Assembly: GCA_902802325.1 (NCBI GenBank)
Contig: CADCLV010000009.1
Coordinates: forward strand, 1-56,762
Length of the DNA: 56,762 nt
From: Oscillospiraceae bacterium
GTDB lineage: Bacteria; Bacillota; Clostridia; Saccharofermentanales; Saccharofermentanaceae
Direction of reading: 5' to 3'
Shown: one piece after another, positions 50,658 through 56,762 of the stretch
Position numbering within the stretch: position 1 is the stretch's first letter
Layout: the number at the start of each line of letters is the position of its first letter
The notes under the pieces: model-generated
Databases searched by the model: none
Told to the model about the DNA's origin: nothing
Seen by the model: the letters and a program-made list of their open reading frames with translations, nothing else
Program-made: the position numbers and the translations under genes

Positions 50658-51560
50658 ATGAAAAAGAACTGGTTTATTTACATCCTGACCTTGATCGGCA
50701 GCTTCGTTTTCTTCCTGTATTATCAGATGTGGCTGTCCTGGTATGTCCTCGTTCTGGTCCTTTTGGTCCCGGTTTTTGCCCTGGTTCTGGCGATCCTTGC
50801 GAGATCCGGCCGGACCGTGCGCTTTAATGCGCCCGCTTCCGTAAAGATCGGTGATAAGAAGAATATGGAAATGCGCCTGGGCGGGAAGAAGTGGGCCGTC
50901 TTTTCTTTTATGACGATCACGATCCGCATTACGGAAATGATGACCGGAAAAAGTGAACGGATCCGCATTCTCGGCTATGAGAGTTCAGCGACCTTGATCC
51001 CGGTTAAGACGGAACATTGCGGGACTTTTCGCTATGAAGTGGAGAAGATCAAAGTCTACGACTGCTTCGGTCTTTTCGGTTTTTCCGGAAAGAAGAAAGC
51101 GGCAAGTGAGGTCACAGTCCGCCCGGTTCCGGTGATGCCGGAAGTGCTGCCGGATATGAACGGCTTTAAGGCCAAGAACTTAAGACCTGCCACCACACCC
51201 TATTCCGAGATCTACGATGTCCGTGAGTATGTGATCGGAGACCCGATCAAGAATATTCACTGGAAAGCTTCGGCCAAGCGGGATACGCTTCTGGTAAAAG
51301 AACCGCAGGAAGAATGTTCCGGTCATGCCCGTGTGTTCATGGCCTTAAGCCACGATCAGGAAAAACTGGATAAGAATCTGGGCGAAATGCTCTTTACGTC
51401 GAACTATTTTCTGGAGCATGAACTTCCGCATAAGATCCGTGTGCTTCCGCCTTTAAAAAGGGAAGTGGCTTTTGATATCGAATCGTCAAGAGATCTGGAA
51501 ATGGCAGTGCTTCGGATCCTTCATATGAGGATTCCGACGGAGGAGGTCGAAGATGCGTAA
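50658..51560 (+). CDS. DUF58 membrane protein
   Basis: 300 residues. Two N-terminal spans (about 6-24 and 27-47) precede the DUF58 core with YSEIYDVREYVIGDPIKNIHWKASAK (about 183-208), the best-conserved family mark. The rest resembles a von Willebrand type A-like fold. It overlaps the transglutaminase gene by 8 bp. Its usual partner is the MoxR ATPase upstream. Confidence 0.93.
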   Translation: MKKNWFIYILTLIGSFVFFLYYQMWLSWYVLVLVLLVPVFALVLAILARSGRTVRFNAPASVKIGDKKNMEMRLGGKKWAVFSFMTITIRITEMMTGKSERIRILGYESSATLIPVKTEHCGTFRYEVEKIKVYDCFGLFGFSGKKKAASEVTVRPVPVMPEVLPDMNGFKAKNLRPATTPYSEIYDVREYVIGDPIKNIHWKASAKRDTLLVKEPQEECSGHARVFMALSHDQEKLDKNLGEMLFTSNYFLEHELPHKIRVLPPLKREVAFDIESSRDLEMAVLRILHMRIPTEEVEDA

Positions 51561-53859
51561 AGAAAAGATCAAGACCCGGATCCTCCGTCCGGAAAATGAG
51601 AAGGTCACAAGGTTCACCTATCTGTTTTCCATCCTTCTGACCACGCTTTTAAGCGTGAGCTTCAGTTTGATGCTGACAAGTACCTATGATCTGGAAGTCA
51701 GTAATGACACATTGATCATCGGTGTGCTTTTATTCTCCGTGGGAGCCACTCTCTTTCATGTTAAGACCCGCAAGCGTCCGTGGATGTCGATCCTTCTGAT
51801 CATATTGGCGCCAATACTTTCTTTCCTACTGATCGCTATGGATTTCGGCGATTCGAGATCCGGATTCGGTCATCTGTTCTGGAACCTGAGGGAGTATTCT
51901 TTTAGAAATCTTCCTTCCGGCACATTCAAGAGAAGCCGGGATCCGTCGGAAATGCTGGCGATGCTGCTTCTTTTTCTGAACTTCCTGCCCATTGCCGTCA
52001 CTTCCTGGGTACTGGTGAGAAGAAAGAATGTATTCTTTTCTCTTCTGACCTATGTTCCGTTTCTGGTGGGTTCGGTTGCGCTGAATTATATGTTCCCGTC
52101 CCAGGTATGGTGCGTGCTGGCTATTACCGGCGTGATCACCCTGGTCATCTTCCATAACCTCCGACATGGCGATGCCAGGTCCACGGACAGAAAGATGCTC
52201 TCCGCACTGGCGGCCGTTCTGGCTGTGACGATGGTCGTCGGCATGATCTATCCGCTGAAGAGCTACGATAAGCAGGAAGTGGCGCAAAGAGATCTGTATC
52301 TGATCAAGCATGCCAAGGCCAATGAGTTCCTGACGGATATGTTCCGCCGTTTCTACAGTATGTTCCGTAATTCGTCCAAAGACGATATGACGAAGCAGGG
52401 CGATACAGAACTTCCGGAATTTCTGGTCATGCGGATCACGAGAAACGCCAATATGAGTTATCCGGATTTCCACAGATCTCCTTTATATCTGTATATTAAA
52501 ACCGCGTCCCGGGATACCTACGAGGATAACACCTGGTATGTTTCCGAAAGCGAACCGGATATGGACCATATTTTCAACGACTACGATGAGATTCCCAGCG
52601 GACCTGCCATGTACCACTTGAAAGTACATTCCTACGTGGATTCGGATGTGCTGAATATTCCCTATTACACGGATTTCTTTGAGCCGGTGAACGTAAGGAA
52701 TGCAAACCTTATTACGGATGTCTATCCGAATGTCCGTCAGCGTCAGATGGCCGGAGAACGGGATGAATATGAGTACTCGATCTCGGATATTCCGCTGCGC
52801 CACGATGAGGACCTATGGAGCCGGCAATATCTCGACTATGTGAATGGATCCTGTACCTATGTGCCGGAAAAAACAGTAAATGCCCTTCTGGAAAGTAATA
52901 TCCTCCCGAAGTGGTTTCTGGATGTGTATAATGGGGAGACCCAGATGACGGATTACGATAAGATCCGTGCCGTAAGTGAATACGTCAGTAAGCTTTGCCC
53001 CTACGATGAAGCGACTTCCTATCCGCCGGCGGACCAGGATTTTGTGGTGTGGTTCATGACCCAAAGCAAGACCGGTTATTGTGTCCACTATGCGACCACC
53101 GCCGTGATCCTTCTTCGTATGCTGGGTGTTCCGGCCCGATATGTGACCGGCTATATGGTGGATACACTGAATAACGGATATGAAAAGGACGTACTGACAG
53201 AAGATGCCCATGCCTGGTTCGAAGTATTCCTTCCGGAATTCGGCTGGGTCATGGGAGATGCGACTCCCGGAAACAGCTATGCGGCTTCCCATTTCGACGT
53301 GCGTGCCATCAGTGATCACTACGATATTGATCTGGCGCCGCTGCCGGATATGTCGGACGACCCAAGACCGACTTCGGCACCTTCCGACTCTACGACCCCG
53401 ACTCCGACTACCTCTCCGGACCGTACGCCGACGCCGGTAACCACCATGGGGCCTTTGGATAAGGAAAAGGGTACACCTACTCCCTCGGCGAAAAAGAGTG
53501 GAGAAAAGAAAAGTATCCCGGTCTTCTGGATCATTGTCCTTCTTATGGTGGCCGCAGTATGCCTGAGCCGTCTGATCTATGACAGAAGATGGAAAAAAGC
53601 TTTCCAAAGCGGCAGCACCAATGAGCGGGCCCGGGCCTATTTCCGGTACTTTGCCCTGATCTCCCGGAAGCTTAAGGGAAGACCTTCGGCACGTTCAGCC
53701 TTTATCGCCCAGAAAGCCGCCTTCAGTAATCAGGAGATCTCGGAAAATGAACTGAAGATGCTGATCTCCTGCGGAAAGAAGGAACTGGATGCGCTCATTA
53801 AGAAACGCCCATGGTATAAACGATGGGCGGTCCTGATCCTATATGGAGTAAAGATCTGA
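51553..53859 (+). CDS. Membrane transglutaminase-like protein
   Basis: 768 residues. About six N-terminal spans (to about residue 240), an extracytoplasmic transglutaminase core with catalytic Cys510 in GYCVHYATTAV and His553 in DAHAWFEVF, and a Pro/Thr/Ser linker (about 600-640). One more span (about 655-675) precedes a DUF4129-like tail. The layout is that of TgpA-type membrane transglutaminase proteins. GGAGGAGG stands upstream. It completes the MoxR-DUF58-transglutaminase set. Confidence 0.95.
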   Translation: MRKEKIKTRILRPENEKVTRFTYLFSILLTTLLSVSFSLMLTSTYDLEVSNDTLIIGVLLFSVGATLFHVKTRKRPWMSILLIILAPILSFLLIAMDFGDSRSGFGHLFWNLREYSFRNLPSGTFKRSRDPSEMLAMLLLFLNFLPIAVTSWVLVRRKNVFFSLLTYVPFLVGSVALNYMFPSQVWCVLAITGVITLVIFHNLRHGDARSTDRKMLSALAAVLAVTMVVGMIYPLKSYDKQEVAQRDLYLIKHAKANEFLTDMFRRFYSMFRNSSKDDMTKQGDTELPEFLVMRITRNANMSYPDFHRSPLYLYIKTASRDTYEDNTWYVSESEPDMDHIFNDYDEIPSGPAMYHLKVHSYVDSDVLNIPYYTDFFEPVNVRNANLITDVYPNVRQRQMAGERDEYEYSISDIPLRHDEDLWSRQYLDYVNGSCTYVPEKTVNALLESNILPKWFLDVYNGETQMTDYDKIRAVSEYVSKLCPYDEATSYPPADQDFVVWFMTQSKTGYCVHYATTAVILLRMLGVPARYVTGYMVDTLNNGYEKDVLTEDAHAWFEVFLPEFGWVMGDATPGNSYAASHFDVRAISDHYDIDLAPLPDMSDDPRPTSAPSDSTTPTPTTSPDRTPTPVTTMGPLDKEKGTPTPSAKKSGEKKSIPVFWIIVLLMVAAVCLSRLIYDRRWKKAFQSGSTNERARAYFRYFALISRKLKGRPSARSAFIAQKAAFSNQEISENELKMLISCGKKELDALIKKRPWYKRWAVLILYGVKI

Positions 53860-53870
53860 AGAAAGTAAAA

Positions 53871-54128
53871 TCAAGCCTTTTCAGCTGCCTTGGCTGCCAT
53901 AACGGCCTTGGCCAGCTGGTCTGCGCATGAAGTATCCCGGAAACCGCAGGTGTTGCCGGAAAGCTTTTCGGAAATATCGTCGGCGGTCCATCCGTCCACC
54001 AGTTTTCCGATGGCCTTCAGGTTGCCGTTACAGCCGCTGGTAAAAACCACATCTGTGATCTTTCCGTCGTTGATCTCAAAATCGATCTTGGTGGAGCAGG
54101 TGCCGGATGTTCTGTAGGTGTAATGCAT
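53871..54128 (-). CDS. TSCPD-domain protein (TIGR03905 type)
   Basis: 85 residues. The family signature is clear: TSGCNGNLKAIGKLVDG, GNTCGFRDTSCADQL. TSCPD domains also occur at the C-terminus of class II ribonucleotide reductases; the role of the stand-alone form is unknown, and its cysteines may bind a metal. AAGGAGA precedes the ATG. It is cotranscribed with the gene at 54160. Confidence 0.95.
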   Translation of the reverse strand: MHYTYRTSGTCSTKIDFEINDGKITDVVFTSGCNGNLKAIGKLVDGWTADDISEKLSGNTCGFRDTSCADQLAKAVMAAKAAEKA

Positions 54129-54159
54129 AGGTAAAGTCTCCTTGGTTTGTTTTTTTATT

Positions 54160-54744
54160 TTAGTCCTTTGGTACGAGGGAAATGTCTCTTTCTGCTACCG
54201 GGCATGGCGGAAGATATTTCGAGAAGATATCCACATATCGGGTGTTCCAGGAAATAGAACAAAGCTCGGAAAAGGCGATGCGGGTGGGCTTTTCCTCCCA
54301 CTGGCCGTTGGTGTCAAACCCACGGACATAAAGATAGCGGTCATCTTTTTTCTCGATCCTGCCGATCACATAATCCGGCATACCGCTGTCTCTGTCCTGC
54401 GACTCAAAGATCGCATTCAGTTTGCGGGACGAAAGGAAGGAAAGAAGTCCTTCCCAGGAAGAAATATCGATATCGATACTTTCCACCTGATCCATAACGC
54501 CTTCACTCTTCAGGATCTCATCGGTAAGGTCCACTTTCGAGGAGATCTCCACGATATCTTTGATCCGTCTGGCCACATAGCCGTCGAGACGGAAATCCTG
54601 CTCTTCCATATAGATAAACAGATCTTCCGAGGTCTTCACCGGAAAACAGCTGTAGCAGTTCGGGTCGGCTTTGAGAAACATATGGCAGTGAAGCCCCTGT
54701 TTGCAGGCTTCTTCCAGCACTGCCGAAATCTCGAATTTCTTCAT
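54160..54744 (-). CDS. Conserved protein of unknown function
   Basis: 194 residues. No recognised family. The centre (DYVIGRIEKKDDRYLYVRGFD...RIAFSELCSISWNTRYVDIFSKYL) has the strand-rich look of a small beta-barrel, which appears to recur in Firmicutes hypothetical proteins; the N-terminus has CYSCFP. The start at 54744 is preferred because GGGGTG lies 8 nt upstream; an ATG at 54774 is possible. Upstream gene of a two-gene unit with the TSCPD protein. No function is proposed. The gap 54745-54998 holds no gene, only AT-rich sequence with possible -10 boxes. Confidence 0.8.
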   Translation of the reverse strand: MKKFEISAVLEEACKQGLHCHMFLKADPNCYSCFPVKTSEDLFIYMEEQDFRLDGYVARRIKDIVEISSKVDLTDEILKSEGVMDQVESIDIDISSWEGLLSFLSSRKLNAIFESQDRDSGMPDYVIGRIEKKDDRYLYVRGFDTNGQWEEKPTRIAFSELCSISWNTRYVDIFSKYLPPCPVAERDISLVPKD

Positions 54745-54998
54745 GAAAAACACCCCGTTTCTACGTCTTTTCATACTTTGAAATCATAATACAACCGGCA
54801 CGGAGCGACGGTCAAGTTATGCGGGCTTGGGACTCTTTGAAAGAAGCCGGCGGGATTTGTTACGGAGTTATAGATTTTTGTAATAAAATCTCCACGTCAT
54901 TTCTATAGTTTCTCCCTTGCTAGAGTAACATGCCTATAGTAATCTTTATTTTAGGTGATTGTATTTACTTAAGATGAGGAAATTGAGGCGTCAGTGGA

Positions 54999-56762
54999 AT
55001 GAAGAAAAATGCAGGAAAAAAGAAGCAGCAGAAGGTCACCAAGATCGTGATCGGTTCTGTTGCCGGTGTGGTAGCGCTGGGCGCTATCGGTACGGGACTG
55101 TATTTCACCGTCCTGAAAGATAAATTAGATCCGAATGCAGGGAAAATCGTTGTAACCGATGCCAGCGGCAGTGAAGTCGCTTACGAGCCGTCGGAACTGC
55201 AGATGCAGCTGGATACCCCTACCTTTTATCAGGGCATCAAGATCAATGGTGTCGATGTAGGCGGAAAGACCAAAGATGAAGTCAAGGCAATGTTTGCCGA
55301 AGAAGCCGATAAGCCGGTCACAGATGAGATCGACGTGAAGCTTCAGATCGAAGATGACCTGATCCAGATGAAGACAGACGGACTTCATTTTACCAGCGAT
55401 ATCGACCAGGTCATTGAAACGGCCTATTCTTACGGCCGTACCAGCACCCTTCAGGGAGATGACGGTCTTCTGGACCGCTATAACACTATCAACGCCCTGA
55501 AGACGGCTCCGAAGGAATTTGCCTGCACCTATACACTGGATACTTCCGCAGTCGATGGTCTGGTGGAAGAGGCACTGGGCACTTTTGATAAGAAAGTGGA
55601 AGAAGCCAGCATCGAAGGATTCGATGTAGAGAAACTGGAATTCATCATTAAGGAATCCAAAGAGGGATACCAGGTGGATGTGGATAAGGCAAAAGCTGAT
55701 GTCAAGGCGGCGCTGGACGGATCTGAATATAAGGTCGTGATTCCGGTAGACGCCGAGATCACTAAGCCCACAACCTCTTCGGAAGATCTCAAGAGCAAGC
55801 TGGGACTGGTTTCCACCACCACTTCCAAGACATCCGATAACGATAACCGTAACACTAATATCCGTCTGATCTGTGAACATATCGACGGACTGGTACTGCA
55901 GCCGGGCGAGAGCTTCGACTTTAACGAGTTCATCGGTGAAAGAACTGCTGAAAAGGGCTATAAGATGGCCCACGGTATCTTTAACGGTGACATGCGTGAT
56001 GAGCTGGGCGGCGGTATCTGCCAGGCCAACACCATGCTTTATCAGAGCGTAACCAAGGCTGACCTTCAGGTAGATGAGAGAAAGAACCACTCTATCCCCA
56101 GTACCTATGTAGATAAGGGAACGGACGCGACGGTTACCTGGAAGAGCCCGAACTTCCGCTTTACCAACAATTCGGAATATCCGATCGCGATCCATGCTTA
56201 CTATGCAGATCTTCATGTAACTGTTGAGATCTATGGCCGTCTCCTTCCTGACGGACAGCATATCGAGCTAGTTGGCGAACATGTACGTACCATCTCTCCG
56301 TCTACGGTGTATGTAGCGGACTCAAGCCTCCCTGTCGGCACCAGCTCGACAGTTTCTTCCGGCCGTACCGGATATGACTATAAGTCCTACAAGGTCTGGT
56401 ACGATAAGGATGGTAACGAGATCAAGAGAGAGGAATATTTCCCGAGCCACTATCCGTCCCGTGATACGGTTATTCACGTAGGTACGATGGGTGCGGACGG
56501 AAATACCTATCCGATGGATCCGTCCACAGGAAAAGTCGATGCACCGGCAGATCTGACTCCGGCACCAAGTGACAGCGATACCACACCGGACGGCAGCGAT
56601 CCGACCACACCACCGGATGGCGGTGAAGGCGGAAGCGGCAGTGAAACCACACCTCCAGAAGGCGGCGACACCACACCGGATACCACACCTGGCACCAGTG
56701 AGACACAGGCAGAGACCACACCTGACACACAGACAACTCCGGAAACACCTTCTGAAGGCGGC
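54999..56762 (+). CDS. VanW-family cell wall protein (3' end cut by window)
   Basis: 588 codons remain open to the window edge. One N-terminal span (about 16-36), then a PG-binding (YoaR-like) domain (about 75-200), a second related stretch, and a VanW domain (about 265-400) with the LGGGICQANTMLYQ motif at about 335. A G5-like region and a Thr/Pro/Gly/Ser/Asp-rich tail with many TTP and DTTP repeats follow from about residue 500. The start at 54999 follows GAGGCG by 9 nt. Such proteins associate with peptidoglycan; VanW itself has no known activity. The reading frame does not end in the window, so the full length is unknown. Confidence 0.9.
   Translation, partial: MKKNAGKKKQQKVTKIVIGSVAGVVALGAIGTGLYFTVLKDKLDPNAGKIVVTDASGSEVAYEPSELQMQLDTPTFYQGIKINGVDVGGKTKDEVKAMFAEEADKPVTDEIDVKLQIEDDLIQMKTDGLHFTSDIDQVIETAYSYGRTSTLQGDDGLLDRYNTINALKTAPKEFACTYTLDTSAVDGLVEEALGTFDKKVEEASIEGFDVEKLEFIIKESKEGYQVDVDKAKADVKAALDGSEYKVVIPVDAEITKPTTSSEDLKSKLGLVSTTTSKTSDNDNRNTNIRLICEHIDGLVLQPGESFDFNEFIGERTAEKGYKMAHGIFNGDMRDELGGGICQANTMLYQSVTKADLQVDERKNHSIPSTYVDKGTDATVTWKSPNFRFTNNSEYPIAIHAYYADLHVTVEIYGRLLPDGQHIELVGEHVRTISPSTVYVADSSLPVGTSSTVSSGRTGYDYKSYKVWYDKDGNEIKREEYFPSHYPSRDTVIHVGTMGADGNTYPMDPSTGKVDAPADLTPAPSDSDTTPDGSDPTTPPDGGEGGSGSETTPPEGGDTTPDTTPGTSETQAETTPDTQTTPETPSEGG

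Overview
The window is a stretch of chromosome from a bacterium of the Firmicutes/Clostridia type. Strong Shine-Dalgarno sites (AGGAGG-like) precede most genes, promoters read as sigma-A type (many with an extended TGn -10), and the families present are typical of gut or rumen Clostridia: lipoproteins with long Thr/Ser/Asp linkers, a TSCPD protein, a Dabb protein, a VanW/G5-like wall protein and the MoxR-DUF58-transglutaminase cluster. The exact lineage cannot be fixed from the sequence alone. No rRNA, tRNA, integrase, transposase or canonical CRISPR-cas genes were seen.

Layout. 1-5.1 kb: the tail of a cut gene, a zinc-ribbon membrane protein, PlsC, an SGNH-like membrane protein, a lipoprotein and an RsmC-like methyltransferase. 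5.1-6.2 kb: a tandem palindromic repeat array directly upstream of a PD-(D/E)XK-like nuclease gene. 6.2-10.7 kb: Mrp ATPase with a thioredoxin-like lipoprotein, IspF, IspD and RadA. 10.8-15.7 kb: a translationally coupled operon of an acyl-CoA-synthetase-like enzyme and a three-gene ABC-2 exporter. 15.8-19.8 kb: two DUF885 peptidase-like lipoproteins flanking a tiny FeoB-associated-type protein. 19.9-23.1 kb: a large PP2C-like/LysM membrane fusion. 23.3-26.0 kb: a serine-biosynthesis pair (class V aminotransferase, SerA). 26.3-27.4 kb: Dabb protein and SurE. 27.4-27.75 kb: a second, very regular hairpin array. 28.8-33.7 kb: a MarR-regulated heterodimeric ABC exporter and a two-module zinc/AP2-like protein. 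33.8-36.8 kb: amino-sugar genes (GlmM, a beta-helix acyltransferase, NagB). 36.9-44.2 kb: an XRE regulator, a minus-strand operon (DUF1015, FAD oxidoreductase, DUF2298 giant membrane protein) and a divergent WYL regulator. 44.3-47.4 kb: AlaS of an unusual type and a HIT protein. 47.8-53.9 kb: a deacetylase with six DUF4214-like repeats, then MoxR-DUF58-transglutaminase. 53.9-56.8 kb: TSCPD protein, an unknown protein and a VanW-family protein cut by the window end.

The most notable signals are non-coding. (1) Six 39-40 bp hairpins lie at 27446-27750 with constant 11-nt arms, variable 17-18 nt loops and a 52-55 bp period. (2) A 61-bp-period palindromic array at 5133-5307 lies just ahead of a restriction-like nuclease gene, an arrangement that recalls REP/RAYT systems but with a nuclease in place of a transposase. 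(3) Two hairpins (92-175 and 37525-37580) have different outer stems but an almost identical inner core, and both sit between convergent genes. (4) A perfect 12-bp palindrome lies exactly between the -35 and -10 of the operon divergent from the WYL regulator.
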